From the NCBI RefSeq assembly GCF_000516985.1, contig NW_006917105.1, forward strand, positions 186,001 to 250,000: DNA of 64,000 nt, in the 5' to 3' direction. The position numbers and the translations under genes are program-made. The DNA is from Pestalotiopsis fici W106-1. Its lineage: Eukaryota > Ascomycota > Sordariomycetes > Amphisphaeriales > Sporocadaceae. Positions 23,929 through 35,013 of this stretch are shown here, in pieces; position 1 is the stretch's first letter, and each line of letters starts with the position of its first letter. The notes beneath the pieces were generated by a model. It did not search any database, was not told where the DNA came from, and worked only from the letters and a program-made list of their open reading frames with translations.

Positions 23929-24619
23929 ATGTCGTCTTTCTTTTCCCTTATCCCTGACATCCTGCCCATGATCCTTCCTTCGTCCGTGCAAATCACGAAA
24001 GCATCCGAACTGGAGACGCAGAGATCGGGGAATACTTCGCCCATGATTCGGCAAGGCGCCGTGATCGGGAAAAGCGACCGGATGTGTGCTACAGGTGGGC
24101 TTCTCTTGTTTCCCTTTTCCCTGATCTCTCACTCGCTCGCTCGCGCCTCGCCGGATATAAGGAAATACCGACGGTGGGCGGGACCTAAATGAGATCGCTT
24201 CCGCTTTTTTCTCTTGTCGATCCCGATGCTAGCGACCATCTGTGTGCAGTCTTGATAGCCAAAGCTCATTGCTCGTCGGCGGTACACCACCATGGTGAAC
24301 AAGGCAAGTTTTCCGTTGTCATAGGTTCTACATGTACGAGACCCTTCGGCCTCTGATATTCGTTTTTGCTCTAGACACCATCATATACGCTGCATCCGGC
24401 ACTGGCGTTTTAGTTACCAATCCTGGCAACGAGACTGAGCCCAAGCTCAAAAGACAACAGCTAACGGCGGGTGATTTCGCCTTCATCCCCTCATGGACGG
24501 AACATCAAGAGCTCAATGAAACTGACGAGGACGTTGTTTGGATACTCATCCGGAGCGGCCCCGAGCCAACAGTGGTCTGGCTCGAGGACTGGGGCGGAGA
24601 TGAGGCAAAAGCAGACTAG
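23929..24619 (+). CDS. Cupin-domain protein with a GC-AG intron
   Basis: Exons are 23929-24094, 24250-24303 and 24375-24619 (154 aa). The cupin metal-site histidines are in SSAVHHHGEQDTIIYAASG, which spans the second junction. Motif 2 lies near residues 115-135 (AGDFAFIPSWTEHQELNE), followed by VVWILIRSG. This is the usual single-domain cupin-2 fold, with no signal peptide. The substrate is unknown. Intron 1 is 155 bp and GT-AG. Intron 2 (24304-24374) begins with GC in the context AAG|GCAAGT, the known consensus of the minor GC-AG class, and ends CTCTAG. Reading through it breaks the cupin motif. The gene is tail-to-tail with the alpha/beta hydrolase at 24770, with 150 bp between stops. Confidence 0.78.
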
Positions 24620-24769
24620 GACTCTGTGCAAGCATTACGAGAATTTGGTGTCGCCATATATCAAGCAAATGTTTACCACTAGAAACAGGTGGTGCAACAT
24701 GTCATTAATATATACAGCTTGTGTTTTTGAGTGTGTGTGATACAGATCGATCGACCACATTGTGAATCA

Positions 24770-26320
24770 CTACGCACAATAGCTATCAATAACGCGACAC
24801 ACGCGATCCTGATTCTCGCGCTTCTCAAACATTTGGCCGTGATCCAGCCCTGGAAACCACAAGATCTCAATACCATCACGAGTGACATGCAGGTCTCTGT
24901 GCAACATCTCGTCACCCACGTCGGAGCCCGTGCTTGGGGTCCAGTCTTCGCCGTCAGCCAAATATTCAGCTACACTCAAGGTGTCGACAATGAGATCTCG
25001 CTCAGAGAGGCAAACCGCTACCTTTCTAGTGCTTATCCCATGACTATCACGGGTCCTTTCATTCGTAGAGCGGTCGAGTAACTCTTCTTTCCAGATAATG
25101 TTCTCGCGCCAGAAGAAATGCCGGGCCAGCGCGTGAGCAACGCCGGGATCCATGCTGGCAAAATACCATAGCTGCCATTCGTTGGCTCGGCTCGGCTTCC
25201 GTCTTGTGAAGTTATAGGCAACGTCTGGCAGGTGCAACATGATGCTCACAGGATCCAGCAAGACCACACCTTGGAGGCGAGAGTTGAATGTTCTTGAATG
25301 GATCATGTGCGACGCAAGAACGGTACCGTACGAATGCCCGGCCAGCACAAAGTCCCCCCACTCGTGACTGTCAAGAATGGTATCGAGCTGGCTGAGGAGC
25401 TCAAGCTTACTCAAAGGAGCGTCAGTAAGCCGAAATGAGACTGGGAGAATCTCTATAGCAATGACACCAATGTCGCCACTACCGGTGTTGTTACCGCCAA
25501 TTCTAGAGAGGAAAGGGACATATGTCCAGAGCCCGATTCCAATGCCGTGCAAAAAGACCACTGGGGATTTGTCGGCTGCCGTATGAGGCCGATGCCAGTA
25601 GCTGAGCTGTCTGGACGCAGACTGCTTGCTTGCGAATAGGCTCTGCAACCGAGGAGGCGTGACCGAGAAAGCCTCGGATCTTGGCTGGGCAAAGTACTCG
25701 AAACCGAGCCATGCAAATTGGAAATGCGTGAACAGGTCGACAAGTCCGACAATGATGTACCAGATAAAGCTACGATATCGCGTTTCGATGGCATCAATTG
25801 TCAGACACAGTCCGCGGGCTTTCCCTCGCCCTGCATCAAGCTTACGCCCCAGGCGGTCTTCAAGGAGATCAACGAGTTCTTCAGCTTCAAAAACGTCCTG
25901 CTGCGATGCCCGTTCTGGCACCGTGTCAAAAAATGCCCAGAGGACGAAATCATGGACATTATCACGTTTGATATCAAGGCTGTCTGCCCCAAGAAACCAG
26001 AGTCGCAGATATCGCTCGAGGTCAGGTATGTGATCAGCGCATTTGAGGAACAGCGCCCTCCTATCCGCGGAGCTCAGAGGTGGTGGATGTCTCGCTTCAT
26101 CTTTGAGGCGTTTGTTGTAAGGCCACCATATCAAGACGGCATAGAGCAAGTCAACGATGCAGTAAGCAATGAACAACTGGTTGATTCGCCATGAGAGCGC
26201 AGAACGACCGATAGCAACGAGCTGGATGCCGAGGGCGAGCAGCAATAATGGTGAAGTGTAGTGCAAGGCAAATATGCAGGCCCTGATAAAGACGAACTGA
26301 TAGAGAGATGTGCCAATCAT
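24770..26320 (-). CDS. Membrane-anchored alpha/beta hydrolase
   Basis: A single exon encodes 516 aa. Two hydrophobic segments near the N-terminus (about residues 8-37 and 46-66, the second ending in IWWPYNKRL) suggest membrane anchoring, with a further hydrophobic stretch near 185-205. The catalytic domain follows: VVFLHGIGIGLW forms the oxyanion-side strand and turn, GHSYG (about residues 326-330) carries the nucleophilic serine, and a histidine lies in GLDHGQMF near the C-terminus. A candidate acid is in SERDLIVD. The family covers esterases, lipases and related hydrolases. The substrate cannot be told. The length with N-terminal anchors fits fungal hydrolases of unknown role. Start is the first ATG of the frame. 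Confidence 0.85.
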   Translation of the reverse strand: MIGTSLYQFVFIRACIFALHYTSPLLLLALGIQLVAIGRSALSWRINQLFIAYCIVDLLYAVLIWWPYNKRLKDEARHPPPLSSADRRALFLKCADHIPDLERYLRLWFLGADSLDIKRDNVHDFVLWAFFDTVPERASQQDVFEAEELVDLLEDRLGRKLDAGRGKARGLCLTIDAIETRYRSFIWYIIVGLVDLFTHFQFAWLGFEYFAQPRSEAFSVTPPRLQSLFASKQSASRQLSYWHRPHTAADKSPVVFLHGIGIGLWTYVPFLSRIGGNNTGSGDIGVIAIEILPVSFRLTDAPLSKLELLSQLDTILDSHEWGDFVLAGHSYGTVLASHMIHSRTFNSRLQGVVLLDPVSIMLHLPDVAYNFTRRKPSRANEWQLWYFASMDPGVAHALARHFFWRENIIWKEELLDRSTNERTRDSHGISTRKVAVCLSERDLIVDTLSVAEYLADGEDWTPSTGSDVGDEMLHRDLHVTRDGIEILWFPGLDHGQMFEKRENQDRVCRVIDSYCA

Positions 26321-27401
26321 GTCGTCAAGGTGTCGCGGGCAACTATTGTCGCATTGCTACAAAGAGTGGAAAATGTAGGCTGACTGTGAGTCCTGGTCAT
26401 TTCCGTCAAGCTCGTTCGAATTAAAACAGCAGTATCAGGACAGAATGTGCTTTGCAGGATGAAACGAGAAGGATCATGCGAACATGCATCCAATGGAATG
26501 AATCAAGGAATGAATGAATGATTTCATGCGCGAACAAGATCGACTGGACGGACGCTTTTGACTTGCTGAATTGGATGCTGTGCTGAGAGCCCATAACAAA
26601 TGGAGAAGGGAGATACATTAGTAGTAGACACCCCAACATTTGGTTAGCACAAGCTCATGACGTCTGATCAGCGCAGGTACCGGGTACTTGATAACCTCCC
26701 CCCACCTTATCCGCTTGGGTATGTATGCAACTGGCGATTTAACACGTGTGCAGGCACTTTGGAGTATGCCGAATGTACCTGTACTTTTGGACGGGCAGCA
26801 CAGGTCAATGTTCACCATGCAAATGTCCATCTTTTGCCTCAATCGGCTTGCGTCCTTGACAATTCGTCCATCGAATGAATGCGTTTCGCAACTCGAAGGA
26901 ATAGAATTGCACTTTTCAACTCAACACTTCTGACCAAAGCTGTGAGCAAAGACGGTGGATCTGGTTCCCGGTGATCCCAACAAACCACTGCCGCGCGCCG
27001 AAACAAAGCCATGAAATAAATACTCCAGCACTACAGAGTACAGCTGGATACTATTATTACCTGTATACGTACTCGCACAGACGTCGCAAATCCATCACTG
27101 ATCCTGTTCTCAAGAAAAATTTGCTCCTAGGAGGATCATCGCGGAGTCCTATTTCACCCGGAATATTGCTATTGCTGTGTAATGACCTTCCTGCACCGAC
27201 TGGCAGACAACTCTGAATTCTGGGACCTCCTGCGACAGTACCTCAAGGAGGTGCTTTATACACATGGTTGGTGGTGCTGTTAACAACCATTCTCACCCGT
27301 GTCGCAAACCTATGACTTCTACCAACCACATGTACAGCCATGGGCTGGGGCGCGCCATCAACACCTAGCCCAGCAATTCAATCCCAAGCCTCATCGTAGA
27401 A
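26321..27401. other. Intergenic, no supportable gene
   Basis: This lies between two minus-strand genes: the promoter of the alpha/beta hydrolase and the 3' side of the peroxygenase-type gene. Only short overlapping frames are seen. No promoter element stood out. Confidence 0.5.
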
Positions 27402-28984
27402 TTAAGTTCCATTGTACCAGCCACTGCCAACAGCCTCGGTCTTGGCAGATCCAACAAACTGCTTCGCAGCAGCATTGAATTGCGCGGCCGAGGCGCCATT
27501 CGCATCTGGCAGATTAACGTTACAGCCCAGCGCCTGGAAACCAGGAGCCAGTAGGCCAACGACAGAATTGACGAGCGACTGCAGCAAGGACACCGAGTTG
27601 AACAACTCGGACGGGAAGTTGGCAAATATGGCATTGTACAGGAAGCAAGACAAGGCCTGCGGAGTGCTGGGAAGAGTTAGTGGCCCCAAGACCCAGCCTT
27701 GGTCGGCACCAGCGCCGCCCAACGGTGGCAGTGCGTACAGATAGACGTCAAGAATCCCACCGGCGGCTTCTACAATGGTCATTGGGGTAGCACGACGATA
27801 CCACCCAACCTCAGGGATGCGTTCCGGTATATGAGTGTATGTGAGATCTGGATCCTGCCACGCATTCGCACGATCGGGTTTCGCGCCGTAAAATGATGTG
27901 ATGGATGCCTCGTTGGCGATACCACCCTGCCCAATGGTTCCGTTTGAAAAGAATCCAGGAATGAAATAGTATGCACCCATGACCACGGCAGCGCTGGGCA
28001 CGTTGAAGTAAAACCGGCTGTTGGCCGCTCTTGATGCCGCGTACCGATTCTTAAAGTGCTCCTTGATGGCATCGACATTGTACGTGCCGTTTCCTCTGGC
28101 TAGAGCTTGCTGATGCATTTGTTTGAACAGTTCCGGCTTGAAGGAGATATTGTCGCCTTCCAAGTAAAAGTCGTCGCGGGTGGCAGACGCATCGCCCTCG
28201 TTGAATTTCCCTGGCCATGGTCAATATACTATGGACGCAGACTCAATTCTGCAGAGGACTAACTTACCGTGTCCGGCGATACCTGAGGGAGTTCCAAAGA
28301 TTCTGTTGAGGGCACCTCCAAGGAGACCAACACGATTATCAGGGCCACCAATGCTCATGGTTTGCGACAGGATATCGCCACCATCAAGAGCACCGCCAGT
28401 TGCCAACAGAGACGAAAGATCGGCTCCCATGTTGAAGACCTTTGCTGTAGCAGCATTAATCTGGCCAATACTAGCAATACCACTACGGGGAATGTCTGAT
28501 GCATCATGTCAGTATGACCAGGACCCAGAAGTTGACAGGCCTCACTACGAACATCCATGGTTGGCAAGAGTATTCAAGCCGGGACAAGGTCCACGCTGGT
28601 CTGTCGGACCAGGCGCTTGGAAGGGATGGTCCGCTGTGTCGTCAAAGTCAGTGTCTATGGCCAGCCACGTTTCGGGGAAATTGTCGACCCACACTGCGGG
28701 AATCTTTGCAACCCTTTGACTGCTTCGGACGTAGGAATGAGACCAAGCACATTGTCAAGCACCGCTTGAAGCGTTCCTCCAAGCAAAGATCCCAAGCCGC
28801 CCACAATCCCACCAATCAGATCGCGCTCCTTGGCTTTGCCTGATCGATACTCCTCCAGGCGGCGATCAATCTCTTGGCGAGCCTCCGGATGATTGAGGAG
28901 AGCATTCATACCATCTGGTGTCAGCCACGGGAAGGCCAGCGCATGCGGCGCACTGAGTGCGACAATGACTGTTGATATACGCAT
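27402..28984 (-). CDS. Secreted heme-thiolate peroxidase (chloroperoxidase/peroxygenase family)
   Basis: Exons are 28984-28693, 28633-28553, 28495-28268 and 28210-27402 (469 aa). Residues 1-17 are a signal peptide. The heme-thiolate signature is present: the axial cysteine Cys114 in RGPCPGLNTLANHGYIPRSG, and the acid-base EGD at residues 205-207 (FNEGDASATR, with Arg212), which is the PCP-EGD arrangement of unspecific peroxygenases and chloroperoxidase-like enzymes. The family uses hydrogen peroxide to oxygenate or halogenate organic substrates outside the cell. At 469 aa it is longer than short peroxygenases (about 240-260), with a C-terminal extension rich in Ala and Asn. The first intron was chosen for phase and a CTGAC branch site. 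The second has an uncommon GTTCGT donor but restores NHGYIPRSG. Start is the first true ATG. Confidence 0.88.
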
Positions 28985-29099
28985 CTTCAAGGCGCAGAGG
29001 TGGACGGTGGTATGTTTTCAGAAGTTTCTAGGCCCTATGTAGCCACCACTTGCTTGTAGCGATGCTGCTTTCATGGAATCATTGTCTTTTGCTTTTATC

Positions 29100-29105
29100 T
29101 TTATA
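29100..29105 (-). promoter_or_regulatory. TATA box of the peroxygenase-type gene
   Basis: TATAAA on the minus strand lies about 116 bp upstream of the ATG at 28984. Confidence 0.5.
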
Positions 29106-30036
29106 CACATTACGCATTCTAAATCATTTTGCATTTTCCTTGGACATGTCCCTGCACTCTGACGTCTTTTTAGAACAAGTGGTGACTAAAGAGGCTTGCA
29201 CGGGTTTGCTAAGCGGGAGCATCTCAAAGACACGGATCTGATGTGAAATAGGTATTTTCGCTTCTCATTGGATCGAATGCGCAGGACATGACCTCGTCCA
29301 CCAAAGCATAGTTACTTTCCCTAGCTCAGTTACCGCCAATATCACCTATTGACAATGTCTAGCTTATAATTGGTACGATTTTGCAGCGGGAGGTATTGAT
29401 CTAGTCACTCTTCAGCCGCTGTGAAACATGCCTAGAACTCTGAGTTGCTAGTATACCATCCGCGGCTAGAATTTTGTACATTTTCTTTTCCTACCTTGCC
29501 CTTTTGCGTTCACTCGTTCAGCTGATGATTGTTACAATCGGATCTCAAGAGTGTCACACAGCCAAAGAGAATTGCTTTGCACACGAAGGATTTATTGGAA
29601 CAGGGTCTTGGGCACTGTCAGCAAACTGTGGCTTGCATTGTAGAGTGCCATAATCAGGTCGAGCCAATGGCTGGCCAGGTCAACTCGGAGCGGACAAGTG
29701 CCGGTGAGCTTGGTGTCACTTCTGTCCCATGAACTACAACCTGCGTCCCATCTACCGGACTATCACATGTCTTAGATGCCCAGCTGATCATGCCTCTTCG
29801 GACCAGGAGTAAATGAAACATGGCAATTGACGGCATGTCAAGACAATTTTGCGTTGATAAAACTAGCTTTAGGTGCTTAGATCCCAAAAGCCGAGGTTGA
29901 TTGCAAAGTCGGCTCGCAATAGCTTTGCATTTACCTTTCAGGTGAACACTATGGGAAGACTGATAAGCTTCTTAGTACCTAGGCTCAGTTACACTGCTCA
30001 CCAGCATATGTTTTCCTGTTGCTGCTTGATCCCACT
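29106..30036. other. Intergenic, no supportable gene
   Basis: This spans the upstream region of the peroxygenase-type gene and the 3' side of the sugar transporter, both on the minus strand. Only short frames without motifs are seen. Confidence 0.5.
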
Positions 30037-32035
30037 TTACTTTGTCTTTATGGCATGAATATCTGCTTGAATTTGATTTTCGACCTTGCTGACATCAATT
30101 GTCTCGACACCTAGACGGACTTTCTCGACGTCGGGAACTGAAGAGTGTTTTTGACCTTCAAATAAAGCGTCGATCTCTTCCAGACTCTTGTTCTTTGTCT
30201 CGATCCAATAAAAGGCCTGATAATGTCTATATTTAGCAGTGTGGTAGATATTTGGGAACTGTTGTTATTAAGGCTCAAGATACTTACGATGAGAACAATA
30301 ACAATGATATCCCACGAGCCATTGATCATGTACATTCTCCAACCAATGTTATCGAGGCCGATCGGCATCACGAACACTAGTACCATGCTGCGAGGATGCA
30401 AGTCAGCGTCTTCCCTGACATTTTTGCAGAGGGTTACTTACGCGAAAGCATTCAATCCAAGCTGAGATAGCGCAACCCCATTGGCTCGAATAGAGTAGTT
30501 CATGACCTCTGGGGGATAGAGATATAGCAAAGGGGTCCAAGCGACGGAGTAAAATCCCTGGAAGAGAAACATGACGGCCACGTCTCCATAAATTAGGCTT
30601 GAGGAGGCTCCCTCGGGGTCATCCGCATACATCTTTGAAAGGCCGCCGATGATGAATAGACAAATGACTAGGAGGCTCTGGGTCAATAGTGCTGTCGGTT
30701 TCCTGCCCCATCTAGCGGCCAAGTGAGTGCCCAGGAGACTGCAAGCAAGGCACCAGACATTCAGTACAACATTCTGACGTTTGCAGTTAGTTTCAATTCA
30801 AGGTATTCATGCGGGAATGAGGGCTTACAGCTTTCAACTGACTCAGAGTATCCACGATACCCGCAGTCTCGAGCTCCGACCCCAAGTAATACGAAGCAAT
30901 GATGTTTCCGGCTATGCATGAGAAGGGACCGGCAGAAGCACCAATGAGGAGACGCTTTCTTGCCACGGGAGTCTTGATGACTTCTTTTGGACTCATGGTT
31001 CGGCCCTCTTTCTTTTCCCATTCCAGAGTGTCCAAAATCTCCTTGTCTGGTGTTTTTGACTTTTCAGACCGTGATTGCCAAGACTTTGACACAAGAATAC
31101 TTACATATGGTAATAGCTACAGGATCGGACAAGTCTCCGCTCGTGTTCGTTTGTGCGACGACAAGTCGCGCATCTTCATAGTGCTCTTCATGGAGAAGCC
31201 ATCGCGGAGATTCCGGACTGGATACCACTTAGACAAGCCCGCGAAGAGAATTGATGTGGTTAACGAAGCACTCACATGAATGGCAATATGACGATGCAAA
31301 GAAGTGAAAAGATTCCTTGAAACAACGAAGGTGCTCTCCATGCCCACGTCGACTCCCATTCGCCAGTCCCAAGGGTGATGCCAGCAGCTATGAGGGCACC
31401 AACACTGCATCATGTCAGCATCGACATGCGTTGATTGAAGCGCTCGGTAAATGAGCATCTCGAGCACTGACTAGTAGAAATCATTCAATAATCCAACACC
31501 CCAGGCTCTCCAGCGGCTCGGGAATGTCTCGGACAGATAAACACCGCCCGCAATACCCGAGAGTGCAGAACCAAAGCCAATGATGATGCGAGCAATGACA
31601 AACATGGCAATGTTCTGCGCGGCAGTCTGTAAAATGACGCCAATGAGGGTGATCACGCTTCCATACAAAATGGCTGGTCTGCGACCAAATTTGTCCGTTA
31701 TGACACCTGAAAAGAGGGGCCCAAGAAAACCACCGATAAACACTGAGGCGGTACTCAATCCTGTCGTCGCCGGAGTCAGGTCGAAATAGTCCGTATAAGA
31801 CGGCAGGATGTTGAGTCCATTAAGCATGGAGCCATCATAGCCATTTGTCTATATGTTTTCAGTTTCCTTGTATCACCATTTGTTATTGGCCTAAACAGTA
31901 GTTCCCGTAGGCACAGGATATGTGGCTTACCGTCGAGTTGACAATCGAGCAAATCATGAGTAAACACGAGAGCACAATGGTAGACTCTGGGACCCATGCG
32001 GGTAGCCAAGTGCCCGTGGGAGACTTTCTCAGCAT
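30037..32035 (-). CDS. MFS sugar porter, eight exons
   Basis: Exons are 32035-31931, 31848-31472, 31404-31276, 31217-31105, 31046-30829, 30773-30442, 30387-30288 and 30216-30037 (517 aa). All introns are GT-AG, 54-82 bp. The sugar-porter signatures are complete: GYDGSMLNGLNILP in helix 1, DKFGRRPAILYG between helices 2 and 3, PESPRWLLH after helix 6, ARWGRKPTAL after helix 8, and FYWIETKNKSLEEID (the PETKG-type motif) after helix 12. Twelve membrane segments fit the hydropathy. The layout resembles fungal hexose and lactose-permease-type uptake carriers of the plasma membrane, working with a proton. The exact sugar cannot be told. Its neighbour on the upstream side is a broken glutamine amidotransferase in the opposite direction. 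Confidence 0.92.
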
Positions 32036-33289
32036 TGCAAAGAAGTGTGAAAGAGAATGACTATGTGCTAGATGGTACCTAAAGGAGGGGAGACCGGACT
32101 GGAGATAGCTATATTTATGCACCTTGAGAATCTAGACGAGGGCAGCATGAAGCGACAAGCATGACACCCTTGTGGCAAGAAGCATGCAGAGTACTTGCGC
32201 ACCTACCTTTCTACAACTGCCAAAATGGGGGTTATCTTTGAACCATATCAACGGCTGCTTGTTGGTCCTCTCACGGCCACTTCCCCGCACTGTGGTCGGT
32301 GTGCTTTCTGTGTGCTTTGATCTGCATATACAGAGTAATAAGCTTATGGCAACAGGACGTCAGTATCCAATAGATGTGGCGGGTTAAAGCAAGGATCTAA
32401 ACAGGGATCCTAGTAACGGTCAGATTCTGTAGGGTGACTCGCTACATCTTCGTATCCAATCTCCAGTAATGGTAATATAAAGAACACAATGAGTGTAATC
32501 ATGTAAGACGGGTTATCGTAGTTATATTAAACTTGGTCAATTTTGTTCATGATCGCCCAGCCGCTGAATGGCTTCTTCCTCTCAAATCGCTGGTGTTAAG
32601 ATGGAGGATCAAGGCATGAAGGCGGCTGCTGTCATGTACCTGCTGCATGTGGGACTCGTTATTCACATTATGGGATTTCACGTGACCACGAAAGAACGCA
32701 CATATGTTTGCTGATGAGTTGTCGCGAAATCTTGAATACCATGACCATTGAGTGAAATCTACTTGGCAATTAAATAGTCATGGCTGGAACCGAATGCAGC
32801 TGAATGGCAGGGCTGTTTGCATCATATCTATTTTGTATGTTCGTGAACTCAACCCATGTTTTCTAATTTAAACATCACTCGAGACCTTGATGATGCGATT
32901 GTTCAGTGCGCCCTTGACCCGAAACGAATTTTGGTATTGAGATGATATCCTCCACTAAAGTAGCGACTACGAATGCGTCTATTTCGAATTGAGACTCGAG
33001 TACAGTGAATAAGTCCCTCTTTAAGCTGAAAAGTCCTCGAGTCATTCCAGTGTCCGTTTCCGTGCTTGTGATAAACACAAGGGGTTGAGTAGCAAACATG
33101 TCCATTTATTTAAGCACCATTTTTATGCTCGGATTTCAACATGATTTGAGTCATCGTCGCATCTCGGCACACATTTGAGCATAACATCAAAAATAAGGTG
33201 ATATACTTGCAAAACAGAAGCCGTCATCGCCATATATCCATCACGTCCTGAAGACTCGACAACTTTGCACTATTGCGCACGTCGCTACC
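32036..33289. other. Divergent promoter region, no supportable gene
   Basis: This lies between the divergent sugar transporter and glutamine amidotransferase genes. Frames are short, with no motifs. A 76-codon minus-strand frame at 32875-33105 is not supported by anything beyond being open. Confidence 0.5.
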
Positions 33290-34166
33290 ATGTCTGCCAC
33301 TGCTCCTCGACTCGTTCGAATTGCTGTTCTTGAGTCTCTTCAGTTTCCGGAAAATATTGGCCGAGAGAGAGGCACATTCACCACTGTCTTTGGAAACTGG
33401 CTGGAGAGGTCGGTAACAGAATATAATACCAAACGCAGAGTCTCGGAACAGGTAGTGATTCGGGCAACTGGGTTCATTGTTGTGGATGGCAAGTATCCAG
33501 AACATGTGGGCCACGACTTTGATGCAATCATTGTAACTGGTTCAATGCAGTCCGCATATGATAAAACGCCTTGAATTCAATTATTGGCAAAGTTTCTTCG
33601 AGGTAAAGTATTGTGTCAAAAATTGCTTACAGATTTCTCGACAGCTAATCATGTGATCAGTTGTTTACATGTCCCACCAGCATGTGCGCATCTATGGAAG
33701 CTGCTTTGGGCATCAGCTTGTAGCCCAAACCTTGCTCAGTAGTCACGGTGTTCACGCCGAAAAATCACCAATGGGTTGGGAAATTGGCGTTCAGCGGGTA
33801 ACACTGAGTCCGCAGTTCAAAGAGAAGTTTTCCTTGCTAAAGAACACCGAGTCTATGTCATGCCAATTTCTACATTCCGACCATGTCGCTGGCATCACTA
33901 GCAGTGCGAAGTTGCCGCCAGACTGGATGACTGTAGGCAAAAGTGAGCTCTGCGAGATTCAGGGACTGTTTCAGCCTGGAAGAGTCTTGACTTCCCAAGG
34001 CCATCCCGAATTCGACAAGTTCATCATCAAGACTACCATAAGTAATTTGAAGGAAAATGGGCAATTTGACCACAAGGAGGCCTGTGATTATCTCAATTCA
34101 GCTAATCAGGAGGAGGATGTTATACTGTTCGGTCAAATCTTGATTAGTTTCATGATTTCGCCATAA
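33290..34166 (+). pseudogene. Class I glutamine amidotransferase-like gene interrupted by one TGA
   Basis: Exons are 33290-33602 and 33661-34166, with a 58-bp GT-AG intron. Together they make 273 in-frame codons, but codon 95 (33572-33574) is TGA in the context YDKTP-stop-IQLLAKFLR. Relatives usually have tryptophan here, so a TGG to TGA change is likely. Everything else is intact: the N-terminal VRIAVLES strand, IIVTGSMQSAYD, the nucleophile cysteine in YGSCFGHQLVAQ, and the His/Glu pair in GHPEF. These glutaminase-type domains are common in fungi as stand-alone proteins, sometimes in secondary-metabolite regions. The change would truncate the protein before the active site. A sequencing error, stop-codon readthrough, or a recent null allele all fit. 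No splice removes the stop cleanly. Confidence 0.7.
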
Positions 34167-34596
34167 ATTCCAAAGTGTTTGACTCTAAGATTTGTGGCTA
34201 GAGAAGCAGAATAAACGATGTCTTGCCTGAAAGAGGTTCGTGTATGTGGGGTATCAATCGTTGAAGCATCTTAACATGAACCAAATACTTGGTCACTTGG
34301 TATATAAATAGCCAGCGCGGTATTGATCCATTCATTGGTCAGAAGAGAGCAGTAAATTCATGCCTAGGCCAACTGTCCAGCATTGACTTTTGTACTACAC
34401 GTTGGACACTGGTAAGAAAGTAATTAGGGGGCCAACTGTCCGTGGTATGACCTAGGCCTTATCTGCCTACTATCAATGTATTCTTTTACTGATACATGGC
34501 GGTAATAGCATGGCTTCCCGGTAATAACTGCGCTAGTTCATCTGAACAAACTCCATCAGTAGTAAATACCATTACTGTTTCTGTTACTTGTGAGAA
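34167..34596. other. Intergenic with a short direct repeat
   Basis: The 12-mer GGCCAACTGTCC occurs at 34368-34379 and again at 34430-34441, and CCTAGGCC flanks both ends (34363-34370 and 34451-34458). No gene is seen. The block may be regulatory or a small duplication. Confidence 0.4.
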
Positions 34597-34914
34597 ATGG
34601 AACCACTGCCCCTTGGCGATATGCCCATGGTTGGATCGGCAAGCTACCGGCGGCGCTATACTTTGAACGACGCTTCCCCGCGCGCTAGCATCCCGCATAA
34701 TCTCGTCTATCTAATCATCGCCTGGACTGTCCTTTTACAGCTCGGCGGGTTTTTAGTCATGCTAACGTTAACGTATTCGACCGCCTGGAACCTTATCTAT
34801 GGTACGTATCAGCCGAGAGAGGAGGTGAACCTGGAGGATCATGTCATTCGCGAGACCATTTACCCGACCTGGCACGGACGGTATGGCATTGTTTCTTGGG
34901 CAAGTTCATGTTAA
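34597..34914 (+). CDS. Possible small membrane protein
   Basis: An ATG-started frame of 105 aa with one strong hydrophobic segment (VYLIIAWTVLLQLGGFLVML, about residues 37-56) between a basic N-terminus and a charged tail (YQPREEVNLEDHVIRE). I do not recognise it. It ends 99 bp before the permease start, so it could be a small gene or a frame in the permease leader. There is no other support. Confidence 0.25.
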   Translation: MEPLPLGDMPMVGSASYRRRYTLNDASPRASIPHNLVYLIIAWTVLLQLGGFLVMLTLTYSTAWNLIYGTYQPREEVNLEDHVIRETIYPTWHGRYGIVSWASSC

Positions 34915-35013
34915 TATGAGCCGGGACTGCGGCTCTTGATTAATTTCGTCTTGTTCCCTCTCACAAGTTTATACTTCCCCGTCTTTGGTCATCTATATAC
35001 CAGCAAATCCAAG

